64,000 nucleotides of DNA from NCBI RefSeq assembly GCF_025602895.1, contig NW_026516209.1, positions 434,001 through 498,000 of the forward strand, written 5' to 3'. Under the pieces are notes generated by a model. That model was not told where the DNA came from, searched no databases, and saw nothing but the letters and a program-made list of their open reading frames with translations. The translations under genes were made by a program, and so were the position numbers. This DNA is from Polychytrium aggregatum. Its lineage: Eukaryota > Chytridiomycota > Chytridiomycetes > Polychytriales. Positions 25,365 through 36,500 of this stretch are shown piece by piece; position 1 is the first letter of the stretch; every line of letters starts with the position of its first letter.

Positions 25365-26049
25365 CTTGGCATGCGTCGAGAGAAGACCTCTGGGCACGGT
25401 GAAGTCGGTGCAGCCGGGGGGTTAATCGTTGCAAGTCGCCTGGAGCAGCTTGGTGGGCGCCGGCCAGCAAGAGGGAAAAAGAGCGGCAATCTTCCCGCCA
25501 TACGGCCTGGCGGCACACCACTCGACCTGACAGCGTCGATCTGTGCTGTAGTAGTGCATTTTCTGCCAGCACTGGCAGGATGTCGTGTACTGATTGAGAA
25601 TCCGCAACATACAGTCGGTCCAGAAAGAAACGGGACAGTCACTTTCTGGCTTCAGCGGCCTGCAGCCTGCCGAACTTCCGTAGGCCCCAGTGAGCAAGCC
25701 GTGAGATTGTTTCCCGTCCTGGTTGGCAATCGAGTGGCCAGCGCGCGATTGTATTGGTAACAAAATATTTGATCAATCGTCAAAATCACGGGTGTCCGTT
25801 TTTTATTGGATTGACTGTAAATCCCTCTTGTGAGCGGGGGGGAGGACGAAAGCAGCCGGGTCTACGACGGGTTTGTCAACGATCAAGCCTTTGCAGCCTT
25901 TGCATATTTGCATATTTGCATCTTTGCATACAGTATGTCACAGCAGAGTCCCGGCCGGTGGTTCGATGATGCATCCTTGGCTTGTCAGGGTCGTCAGGGA
26001 CGGCAAAGGCGAGTCAAGGATCGCCAAGATGTTGGGGCAGCTTGCCAAC
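25365..26049. other. Intergenic region with TTTGCATA repeat
   Basis: It holds the promoter side of the F-BAR/RhoGAP gene. A short array of TTTGCATA (about 25,893-25,930) contains the octamer-like ATTTGCAT four times. No supported ORF. Confidence 0.5.
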
Positions 26050-26325
26050 TCATCGTCGTGGTGGTGCTCGGCTCATACCGAGGCCGAGACCAAGGAATCC
26101 CTGCGGCCGCAGCGAGCTTTTCTTCTTGCCCTTGCGTGGCTTCTTGAAGGGGACGCCTTTCGTCTCTCGGCCCTTGGGCCGCTTGAATGGCGACTTTGGG
26201 GGACGGCCTCTGATCCTGCGCTGCTGGGTGAGCTGGTATGCACCATAGGTCAGGGCGATGACGGCCGTAGCCGTGAGCACGATCAAATCAATAGGCCGGA
26301 GCCGTGCGAGCATGGATCTCAGCAT
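26050..26325 (-). CDS. Candidate small membrane protein, doubtful
   Basis: A 91-residue frame on the minus strand starts MLRSMLARLRPIDLIVL, has one convincing membrane segment (IDLIVLTATAVIALTYGAY) and a strongly basic tail with repeated Pro/Lys/Arg (RPPKSPFKRPKGRE, KKPRKGKKKSS). The N-terminal Arg/Leu helix plus membrane anchor would suit a mitochondrial or ER tail-facing protein. The same frame is open upstream, and other frames upstream also give hydrophobic pieces (see findings), so it may be the last exon of a longer gene. No family recognised. Confidence 0.35.
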   Translation of the reverse strand: MLRSMLARLRPIDLIVLTATAVIALTYGAYQLTQQRRIRGRPPKSPFKRPKGRETKGVPFKKPRKGKKKSSLRPQGFLGLGLGMSRAPPRR

Positions 26326-27197
26326 TTTCGAACAGAGAATATCGCCAGCCGCCTGCTGTTGTGTTTTGGTGCTCGTGGCTGATGACCTTCGGAGTGGGCG
26401 ATGTCGGTCTGAATCTGTTGCTGTTTGGCCTGGTTCAAGGATCCCTCCTCCTGTCTCGTCGTCTGTTCCCAGCAATGAGCGTCCTTTTTGGGTCCGTGCG
26501 TCTGAGGTTGACCGATTCGGCTCTTTGGAAGGCTCTGCCGGGGATCAGTGCATGCAAAATATCGAGGGCGACAGAGTTGTCCTGCGCAGCCGGTGATCAC
26601 CAGATCGGTCAAAGCGAGCAAGTCTGTGCGGCCATGAAACCTGGGCTGAGAGAGTCCATGGACAGTCCCCGGAGGTTGATCGCCGGAAAGAAGCAGAGTC
26701 GCCCGTCATCTGCTCTGAATGGACCTCGCTGTCGGCGCCCCCGGTGTAGCAATACGAGCGAAGCAGAATGCTCGCTGGCCGAGACCGTCTGGCCGATTGG
26801 CGATCACGATGCCAATGAGGACAGAGTTTCCGGCGAACATTCCAGCGGCGGGTGACCATTGTTCCGACCAAGTCGGCTGCGGCAGGGCGGGTGCAAGCAA
26901 GCCAGCTTCCGTTTTATCACAGCATGTTAAAGTCGCGACTAACCAGTCCTCTATCGCCACTGTTGCCGACGGAACCCGAGTTTCATACTGGTAATCTCGC
27001 TGGCAATCTCGCTGGCAATCTCGCTGGCAATCTTGTTGTTAGCACGGGCTTCTCCCAGCTCGTTGCTCGGAATACAACTGTCGCTAACTCTCTGCCAGTG
27101 TGTCCTCTAGTATCACCACTCTTTGTGTCCTCCATAACTTGCTCGCCCATCACCAAGCTTGCACATTGGCATCCTCCTCAGCTGCTTCCGATTGAGA
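26326..27197. other. Region between candidate small protein and coiled-coil gene
   Basis: A minus-strand frame at about 26,706-26,960 contains the hydrophobic stretch GMFAGNSVLIGIVIAN, possibly an exon of a gene ending at 26050. A 12-nt repeat sits at 26993-27037. Otherwise nothing supported. Confidence 0.4.
26993..27037. repeat. Tandem 12-nt repeat
   Basis: Nearly four copies of AATCTCGCTGGC lie head to tail, about 160 nt upstream of the coiled-coil gene start. Confidence 0.9.
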
Positions 27198-28699
27198 ATG
27201 GACACAGTCAATAACGAACATGAACCGCTGTCTCCACTCGAAGAGTTCACCTCTGTCTCATCGCTGGATACGAATCGAGCCAGCCGCGGACATCGCATCC
27301 CAAGAAACACAGAGACGATCTTGGTGGACGATGCGGCGAGACCCTCGACCCAGACAGCTCCCAAAGCGCTGTCTGTCTCATCCGACAATGCTCTGCCGCG
27401 GCCAGAGAGCGCCCATGCACAATCGGAAAGTGCACTGCTTTCCACAATTCTGCAGCTCGAGTCCTCCAACAAGCAACTCAAAAGCCAGACAGAGCAGCTC
27501 CAGGTGGGCGTATCCTGCTTGAGGTAGTTGCGCATAGCTCGAGACACTAACTCGATCGTCGATCTCAATCCCTTGGGCGCAACATGCCCATGTCGGGATG
27601 AAACTGCAACGATGACGTCAACAGAATACAATTCGTGACCAGGTAGTCGCTGCTTATCCGCGTACGGTTGTCACTTGCAGTCGATTAAGCCCTGATGGCT
27701 TCGTTCTGTCCTTCTCCCACGCATGCATTTCAACGCAGACATCGACAATCGACTCGTTGAGGAAGAAGCTGCGAGTGATGGTGGAGAACAATGAACTAAA
27801 ACAGCGGATCATACAGGTAACTCTGCGAGTGCACATAGACTTTGTGTTCATCTCTGACCGCGAACACACCGTTCCGGCTCACACTCGATTACTCCGGGAT
27901 ATGTTTGAAAACAGGAGTTTGAGAAGCGGCTGTCTGGCCAACGCCTGCTCGCAGGTGATAGCAAGAGCCTCGGCAATCTGCGCGACTATCAGGCGCTGAA
28001 GCTTCAAGAGCTATATAACAAGTCGCGGAAGCATCTGGACGTTGAGCGCAAACAGAATCTGATACTGCGGAAGAATCTGGACGAGATCCAGACGGCTGGC
28101 CTTGTCGAGTCTCTAACGACAGATATATCTGCCTTGAGGAGCGAAAACAAGGAGCTCAAGAAAGAGAATGCCACGCTTCGGGTGAGACTTGGGACATGAC
28201 GTATACGATATCTCCTCGCAAGTGCACATTGCCGCAGCGTCCGCTGGCATCTCAATGTTCTCGCATTAACGGAGCATATTGAGCTGCAGACGAACTCGAT
28301 CAACGACTGAAATCACTTCCGTTATCTTGCCTTGCTTCTCCCAGAGCATCCAGCACCACCACGAGAGGGCACTCAAGATGCTCGACGAGTCGCAGCGCAA
28401 GTCGCTGCTGAGAGACTACAGCGACGAAGTTGCCAAGCTCAAGGTGGGTGTGCATCGATCCAGCGTGGCTGTATCAAGTCGCCCTGGGTAGTGAAACGTC
28501 TCGGCTGTCTCGTGTTCGATAATATCTCGCCGAGAGTAGTGTATTCGAATGACCGCCAGTACCAACGCCATGCATTCCATCGCCCCAGGGTCATATCTCC
28601 CGCCTGGAAGAAGAGCAGCGCCTATTTTCCGGTTCACAGGCAAAGCTAGGTCTCGCCCAAAGCACGCCAAGTCGGAGCAATATCACCCCCTTGCACTAA
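27198..28699 (+). CDS. Coiled-coil protein, function unknown
   Basis: Five exons all join in phase 0: 27198-27503, 27739-27816, 27915-28181, 28345-28443 and 28589-28699; 286 residues. The first ~80 residues are Ser/Thr/Pro-rich and probably disordered. From about residue 80 to 265 the sequence is almost continuous heptad-like coiled coil (LRKKLRVMVENNELKQRI, LRSENKELKKENATLR, HISRLEEEQRLF), ending in a Ser/Thr-rich tail TPSRSNITPLH. There is no other domain. Such proteins in zoosporic fungi are often centrosomal or flagellar, but nothing here proves that. The start is the first ATG in the frame. Confidence 0.8.
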
Positions 28700-29274
28700 C
28701 AGCCTCGGTCCCGGGAATCAACGACGGCCCTCACCCAACCAGGGCGTCTCGTTCAAAGTGGATGGACTGTAATAGCATCCTGCGCGGCTGCGATGTCGCT
28801 CAATGCCGTGTGCTGAAGTAACATCGAGACACATCGCCTCATTTGGGCAAGCATGGCATAGTCGGATCATATCACACACCCGCATGGAGTGAGTGGACAC
28901 AACAGGACCAGCGAGCCGCTGCAGATGCAGTCATTGCAGAGCAAGAAGACATACCTGGGATGAGGGAGGAAGATGCAGGGCACAGAGAACGTCGACGGAG
29001 GACCCCGGCTGCAAAGATCCCCAGGGCCGGCTCGGCGGTGATGGTGCTGGCGGGCCGAGGCGGCGAGACATGGCCTGGCCGCGCACAGCTGCTATTTTTG
29101 GTCCGCGGTGCGCGGCGGTGGGGGACAAGGCCCTGCGAACCACCTCGGCCTGCTCCTGTTCCTGCTCTGGCCTATTCCTGTTCCTGCTTCTCCCATCTGC
29201 TCGCTTGATCCAGCAACAACATTCTCCCCGGCCAGAGCGCTTGTTCGTTGCCAGCCTCTGCCGTCCCTCCAGTC
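28700..29274. other. Intergenic region upstream of the LAM-family gene
   Basis: Promoter and leader of the next gene; the last ~100 nt are CT-rich. No supported ORF. Confidence 0.5.
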
Positions 29275-32200
29275 ATGCCCTCCACTGACCAGCTCTATGA
29301 TGCTTCCGACCCCGCCCGCCGCGAGGGCCTCATCGACTCGGCTGCCGCTTCGGCCGTGACCCTCTCGACCTCATCAGTGTCCGGCGACCCCGCCCGGGAC
29401 TCGTCCTCCCTCGTCTCCGTACAATCGCTGCAGAAGAGCACTGACGCCTCCTCTGTCGATAGCAACAGGCTCGGAAGCACCTCCGAGAGCTCGACCAGGC
29501 GCTTCCTCAGCCGCTCGCCCTCGACCAAGCGCGAGGCAGTCAGGGAAGCTCCGCGAGAGCCCCTTCCTGCGTCCGCCAGCTTGGTCGGGGTCAGCTACCC
29601 AGTCGCCCTGAGCGACTCGACGGTTGTGGTGGAGGAGATTGTCAAGCTTGACGAGGCCACCGGTCTGCCTCTTGCCCCTCTCAAGGAGAATATCGAATTC
29701 CATACTGCGTTCCCTGCTATCGATCTGACCTTCTCGCTTCTCAACCGTAAGTCCGTCCGGGCGCAGGGCTCTCGGTTAGCGCATATGCCAACCCGTGGGT
29801 TGGTCTGCTGGCAGTCTCTCTTGTGAGCTGTCCATCTAGATGGCCTGTCGATTCAGCCTCTGGATAGATCACCAAGACCATTCTCCAGCAGCGCTTCCCG
29901 AGCTCGTCGCTCGTCGCTGGTTGTTGGTTGGCTGTGCCATCGGTCAGCCCATCAGCTCCGGCCACTTTGGATGAAAAGCACTTCGATGATGATCTCATCC
30001 AGAACTCATACTCTGCTCTCTCTTCCGCTCTTGTACGTGGTTGGGCATCGTGTGTCCACGGCATCGATGTCGCCCAGACTATTCGTGCGCCATTCACAAG
30101 GACGTGCTGATCCAGGGCCGTCTTTGGATATCGCAGCACTGCATCAGCTTCAAGGGCTGGACCAATGTAAGCTACCCGTCCCAACCCGAGAGAGCACCAC
30201 CGTGCCCATCTCTGACAGAGACTCGCTGTGAGTGCATTTCAACGCTTCCTGACACAACATCTCGCGAATATCCAGCTCAGCGTCACCATCAATTTTGACG
30301 AAATCGTCCACATGGAGAAGAAAACAATCGCCTATGCCTTTCCAAACTCGATTCTGATCGAAACCGAATCAACCCAAGTATGATCGTGCTGAGTTAAATT
30401 GGAGGGTGGCAACTGAGGACATCAGACACGAATGAAGCTGCCTGGCCGCTGACGCCGCTTGTGATTGAAGTACTTTTTTGCTAGTTTCCTCGCCCGCGAT
30501 GAGGTTTTTGACATTCTGTCGAGACTGTGGGACGTGCATGTTCCGGTAAGCACTGTCCTTGATCCATTCTGCTCTGTTGCTCTGCTTGGCACTGAGGGTT
30601 TGTGCTTCCCATGGCCTTGGTGTCTCTGTAACGCACCCCCCCCGGGACTTACGTTGCCGCTGTCGTGGCTGCACAGACGACGAGCGCCCTCCGCAAGTAC
30701 CCCGACATGTCTGCTCTGGTCTGCGTCTGCAATGGCGTTGGCGTCTGTGAGGCCTGCTTTATCAGGAAGCGGGTCGAGCGGGAGGAGCAGGCGCAGCAGG
30801 TACAGCTGGCCAAGAAAGCCAAATCCAAGGCTGTCAAGCCAAACAGTGGCTATCTCTCGTCTCAGTGGGAAACCGGAAGTGAAGACGAAAGTGGAGCCCG
30901 AACCGGAAAGCAGTGGAAGTCCTCGCTAGGGATCAAGCGACGAAAGCCCCGGAACGGTACCACCAGCGATCTAGATCGCAGCCAATCCGAGCTCGACCGG
31001 GTCTACCTGGCGCCGCCAGCCTCCAGCAGCAGCGTGCGCATCGCAAACATCAGCAGCGAAGCAGTCTCGGCTCTCTCTGTCGAGGAGCCCGCATCGGTGC
31101 CGGTTGAGGAACCCAGCACACCACCGGCAAATCTTCCTGCCGCCCCCGTTCAATGCCCTTGCGATGCGCAAAGAGGCATCGTCGATGTCCTCGACAAGGT
31201 CTACGATATTCCTTTCGATCGCATCTTTGCCCTCCTGCTGACCTTCCCTCCCAAGGCCCAAGGAAACAGCTTCGTTTTGAATTTGCTCGAAAAGCGCAAC
31301 TTTACCGGTGGGTAGGCCTGTACAGCGGGGCGCACTTGAGGCCGCCCAGCAAATCTAATCTCTGAGCGGGATTTTGTCCAGATGTCCAAGTTTCACCCTG
31401 GGGTCCCAACGGGGCACAAGCACCGACTGAGGCCGGTCCCAACATTGGCGGCGGTAACTTTGAGCCCTCGCCTGACAGCCTGCAAGTGGGCGATAGCCAC
31501 AGACTCAACTATGTGATTCCACTGGGTCTGCCCATTGGTAAGCGTTTGTGCTAGGGCCGCGACTCTACATTCAGTGTCAAGATGGGCATAGCGAGCGATG
31601 GATTTGGCCAAATACAACGGCCAGTGCGCATTATCGCCTGTGGTCGGCAGCTTGAAGCTTCTGCAATTGGTATCATGCGACGCTTGATTGGCACTCTGAC
31701 GGGTCCTTGGACATGCTCAGGTCCCAAAACCACACAGTGCACCAACAGCTTCAAGATCCTGGCCATCCGTCCGCACCACTATGTCTGTGTCCACCAGATT
31801 ACCGAGACGCCCAACGTGCCGGCAGGCAACTGCTTCCGAAACCATCTTCGGATCTGCCTAACGTTCCAGACACCCAAACGCACCCGTCTGGTAGTGACCG
31901 GCCGCTGCGAGTTTTACAAGTCCTCGATGCTCAAAGGCACGATCGAGAAGAGTACCGCCGACGGTTGGCGCGGACATTACGCCGACCTCGATCTGATGCT
32001 TCTGGAACAAGCCACCCAGTTCCAGTCCAGCCATCACAACCAGTTGGTGCACTCGGACGGAGAGCTGGCCAGACCACATCAGTACCAGCACCAACATCAG
32101 CACCAGCACAAGCACTCGCACTCACGCCACGGAGCAGCCATTCAGGACGAAACAGGCTCGCTGCCCCAGCTCAAGCAAGCTGCATCGTCCTCGACCCTGG

Positions 32201-32469
32201 GTACGCTGCGCCGACAGCGATCGAAGGTCTTGGACGAAGAGCCCAGCTGGCTCGATCAGCTGCTTCCGGATACCCTCGATGCCCTCGGGCCTCAAGCGGT
32301 CATTTTGCTCCTGGCCTTCCTGCTGCTCTTCCTCGTGCTTCTGATCACCATCAACACGGCCGTGCTCTGGAAGGTGGCCGAGATGGTGCGCCGGTTTGAC
32401 CGGCGGGTGGGTGTGCTTGAGTCGCGGCTGCAGACCGTGCTGGAGCTCCTCAACCAAGCCCAGCCCTGA
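29275..32469 (+). CDS. GRAM-VASt-TM sterol transfer protein (LAM/Ltc/Aster family)
   Basis: Predicted ER membrane protein that moves sterol at contacts between the ER and plasma or other membranes. A Ser-rich N terminus (MPSTDQLYD) precedes the GRAM domain, whose exons read DYSCAIHKDVLIQGRLWISQ, then INFDEIVHMEKKTIAYAFPNSILIETES, then FFASFLARDEVFDILSRLW. A basic/acidic linker follows (about 30,680-31,140), then the VASt sterol-binding domain (FDRIFALLLTFPPKAQG, LNYVIPLGLPIG, TNSFKILAI, GNCFRNHLRICLTFQTP). Next come a His/Gln-rich tract at about 32,070-32,130 and one membrane helix (AVILLLAFLLLFLVLLITI), and a short coiled-coil tail. Domain order is that of yeast Lam1-6 and animal GRAMD1. I could not fix every splice site around 29,750-30,120. 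Start is the first ATG of the frame. Confidence 0.88.
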
Positions 32470-32694
32470 GCCGTGGTCGCAGGACTGAGCCGGACAAATC
32501 TGCTCGAGGCGGTGTCGCCCATGCAGTCCTCGAGCGGCCCAGCCGACCTCGGGATTCGCATATACGAACGAGTCGGCTCTGCCACCCATCTCGCATCCAC
32601 TTCCTCATTCACGCATCGAACATGGTCCTCGCTCTGCCGGTCTGGCGCGGAGGAGCGATTCATGCTGCATACGAGTTGTCTGAGTTTTGGTTGT

Positions 32695-32752
32695 TTTTCC
32701 TCTTGCTTGCTCTCTTGCTTGCTCTCTTGCTTGCTCTCTTGCTTGCTCTCGT
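32695..32752. repeat. Tandem 12-nt repeat
   Basis: Four to five copies of TTGCTTGCTCTC lie head to tail about 230 nt past the stop of the LAM-family gene. Confidence 0.95.
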
Positions 32753-33091
32753 TTGTCAAAATACAGCTTGAATAGAATGAACCAACCTCCCGCTGGATCA
32801 GTATCGACTGCCACCTCACTCAGTCCCTGCTTTCAACATGAATCCTTCACAACCATCACTCGACAGCCGCACACCATCACCGTTGCCATCACCGTTGCCA
32901 TCACTGGGACTGGACGGCACTCGCTTTTGGTCAAGATGCTGTATTTGTCTATGGGAACAAGAGGTTTGGATCCGTCGCATTTGGCGAGCCATTTCAAAGA
33001 GCTGGCGACGGTCAGCAAAGCGAAGCGGTCTATAGAATAGGCGTGATTACTCCATTTGCGCGTGAAGGTAAAACTGGGTGATGAAAGTGGT

Positions 33092-33135
33092 GGTGGGTGA
33101 TGGATGGATAGATAGATAGATGGATAGATGGTTGC
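33092..33135. repeat. GATG/GATA tetranucleotide repeat
   Basis: An imperfect tetranucleotide run GATGGATGGATAGATAGATA continues as TGGATAGATGG. It lies in the convergent intergenic region. Confidence 0.85.
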
Positions 33136-33527
33136 TGGATGAACGTGCAGTGCGTGCCAAAGAAGGGAGTGCCAAGCAACGAAGAGAGAACCAAGGAAGA
33201 GTAGGGAATCGATGGAATTGGTTGGTACGAAGCCGAGCAGGTTCCACGCATCCGGTCTTTGGGATCGCAGAGTCGGAGGACAGGCTGGGTGCGCAGGAAG
33301 ACGAGAGGGAGAAAAAAAGGCCAAAAGAGCCAGGGACGGACATGCTGTGAGCCGATCAAGGATACATACGGATCAAAGCCATGTCAAGGACCAAGAGGTG
33401 GATAGAGAGAGATAGAGGGACAAGAGAAACAACGAAAAGACCAAGTCGGTGCGAAAGAACGGAGAGAGAAAAAGGAAAGAGTCGATACTTGGGGGAGATG
33501 GGAGCAACGACTGACCGATCCTGCTCA

Positions 33528-36500
33528 TTACAGCGGGATGTTGGGATCGACGCGCTTGACAGGAGGCTGGTAGTACTGGACCGGCACAGGCATGGGCTGC
33601 GAGATGTCGATCGCCAGTCGAGGATCGGTCTTCTTCTTGGTGGTGGTGCGAGGCACGAGCGGTGAGGTTGCTCGTCCCTTCTTCTCTCCCTCGGCCGTCT
33701 TGCGGCGTCTGAGGGTGTTGGCAGAGGACAGACGGCCGAGGGTGCGGTGCACAACGCTGAATTCGCCCCAAGCAAAGTTGGTCTTGCGGACATTGTCGCG
33801 CTGGACGGGACGAGGGCGGCGCCAAAGCGTCTGGGTGCGGCTGGCTGCGGAGCCAGAGTTGTTTTCCGAGACGAGGGTGATGTCGCTCTGGGCAGAGCCA
33901 GTCTGGGAGGCATTGCTTGGCGGGTAGGCGCTGATCGATTCGAGCTCGACGACGGTGCCGGGCCAGCCCTGCCAGGTGCTGCCGCCTTCCACGAGCTCGC
34001 CACTGACAACGAGAGTGTGCTCAAGCAGAGTCGAGTCAGGCTCCATCTCGGCGCCCGAGAGCAGGCGCGATTCGGCGCGGAGGACGGATCCATTGCCAAT
34101 AACCAAGGGATTCAGCGAAAACTGGCCGCGGCTGTTGATGTGGCAGACCACACTAGCGACGTCAATAGCAACGTCGTCGCCGATCTTGACCAGGTCGGGC
34201 TCGGTCATCATCGGGTCGCCGCCGGTGGGGTAGAGACAGACGCGCTTGCCGATGCGACAGCCCAGGGACCGGAAGTAGTGCACAATGTACCAGGAGCCGC
34301 GGATGTACTCGAGCAGGTCGCCACGAAGCGAGTGCGCAGCAATCAGGATCTGCCAGCGCTGGCAGTACGACGACTTGTCCCAGTCGTATCGTCCGGGCTT
34401 GCGGCGGCCAAAGAGAGTCCACTTGACACTGACCTCAAAGGCCATGGCCAGGAAGGCAAAGATCGAGAAGGCACCGGCGCAAACAAACACGATGATGACG
34501 TGAGCGATGACTTGTGTGGTTGTATCGGCCAGGTTCCGCATGAGAAAGAAGCGGTCGGCAGAGATCATCGCGATGATGAGCGGCGTGGTCCAGTAGACAG
34601 TCCGGATTGCTTCAAACGCAATGTTGTACAGAATGCAGGCCCACATGGGGATGACGCGGAACTCGGCATCCCTGTTGTAGAAAGCCTTTCCGAAGGGCGT
34701 GGTCGTATCGGTGATGTGCTTGCGCTTGGGATCGCCGGCGTCCCAGAGAATGGGCTTGCCGCCGCGCGAGCCGATCCAGACGGATGCTGGAGGATACTCG
34801 GTATCCCGCTGCGACAGCGCGCCAGAGCCCATGACGCACCCGCGGCCGACCATGGTGCCAGGGAGGAGCACGCAGCGATCGGCGATCATCGAGCCAGCCT
34901 CGATCTTGATCTCGGTCGAGCGCACCGAGTCTGAGCAAAGCACGTGGGTGCGCGATCCAAAGACCACATCGTCCTGGACCTCGAGGAGATCAAACTCGTA
35001 GAAAAACAGCGGCGTTCCGGGCCAGTAGATGCGCTTGCCGATCTTGGCGCCGAGGGCGCGGTAGATCGTGCTGGTGGCCTCGTAGTGGCGGCCGATGAGC
35101 GCATAGACGCCACAGAGCGAGCCATCCTGGAAGAGCTTCTTCATGAGCCAGTGGCGGAAGAGGTTGAACTGGGAGTTGCTGACGCCGCCATTCTTGAAGC
35201 GGCCGACGAGGATCCACTTGACCGCGATACAGATGCCGAGGTGGAGGAAAGGGCACAGGGTATCGCGGATCACCAAAGCCCAGTAGTGGAAGCCGATACG
35301 AGCCGGGTGCGAGAAGTAGTCGATCATCTGGCCAAACAGGTCCAGGTTGACTTCGGCTGTGAAGAAGTTCTCGTAGGCAAGCAGGTAGATGATGCACATC
35401 CACGGGAACATCGAGAGCAGATTGATAATGAAGAGCAGGGGCCATCCAAAGATGATCTTGTAGATGACATTGAGATCGCGGTGGCGAGTACGGCAGAGGG
35501 TCTGGAAGTGCGGGCTGGCGTCCTGCATCTCGTACGAAGAGCTCAGGGGAGGGAACACAGTGAAGGGCGGGACGGTGTGGCCGGCCGCCACAACAGACTT
35601 GATGTTCAGAACACTGTGTTCACCTGTGGTCGACGGGAGCAGGGACATGTAAGTGACTCCGACAGGGGCAGTCGCCGACCAGCCCACGCCACGCGCCAAC
35701 CCACACCAGCCGTACGTACGGACGTAACGTGGCAACCGAGCGTGCGTAGACACTCACACTCGACAGATGCAACCAAGACCCACAGGCAACCAAACAAAAA
35801 GCTGCTTACCAATGGTGATTTTCTTGAGGACCATTCTGCCCGTCTCCATGAAGAACGGGCGGATACGCGCCGTGTCAAAGCTGGCGCCATCGCCGATATC
35901 GATGAGATCAAACTCGCCAATGTTGGTCGAGGTGTCCAAAGCAACATCCTTGCCGACCTTGGCTCCCATCAGGCGCGCATAGAGAACCAGGGTCATCGAG
36001 CTGGTGCCGAAGCAGCCGCGGCCACAGATGCGCAGCACCTGATCGACAATCCACCAGCGCAGATAGTACGAGCCCCACAGGGGGTAGCTGCGCGAATGCA
36101 AAAACAATGTCGGTAAGCACGATTGCCACTGAGCTATGAACTATGAGCTATGAACTATGGGCTATGAGCATCAGATAGAGTCCAACAGCTAAATAGGCGA
36201 TGGCGCCAGCAGAGACACTCTCAAAGTCAAGGACGTCAACCAGTGAGTGCGCTTTACCTTCCAGCCTTGTATCGGCCAATGACAATCCACTTGAAGAGGA
36301 TGCCGAGGGTGGGCATGACAATCCAGAGGACCGTGTGGGAAATGGTGATGGCAATCAACAACTGGATCACACGGACCAGCGGCGCGGTCTCGATATGGAG
36401 AGCGTCGCGACGGACCGTGTCGGTAAGGATCAGGATGTGCAGGAACGTCAGCCACAGCGCCGCCGTGTACAGCGGGCGGAAGAAGGCGATGGGCAAGATC

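Larger units (their letters stand above)
32470..33527. other. Convergent intergenic region with repeats
   Basis: The LAM-family gene and the NRPS-like gene end toward each other. The gap holds a 12-nt repeat (32695-32752), a GATA/GATG-type repeat (about 33,092-33,135) and purine-rich sequence; no supported ORF. Confidence 0.55.

Noticed and set aside
33747-36116. Two plus-strand ORFs of about 390 codons
   Set aside because: They are antisense shadows of the NRPS-like gene's hexapeptide region, rich in Asp/Val/Ala from complementary codons.
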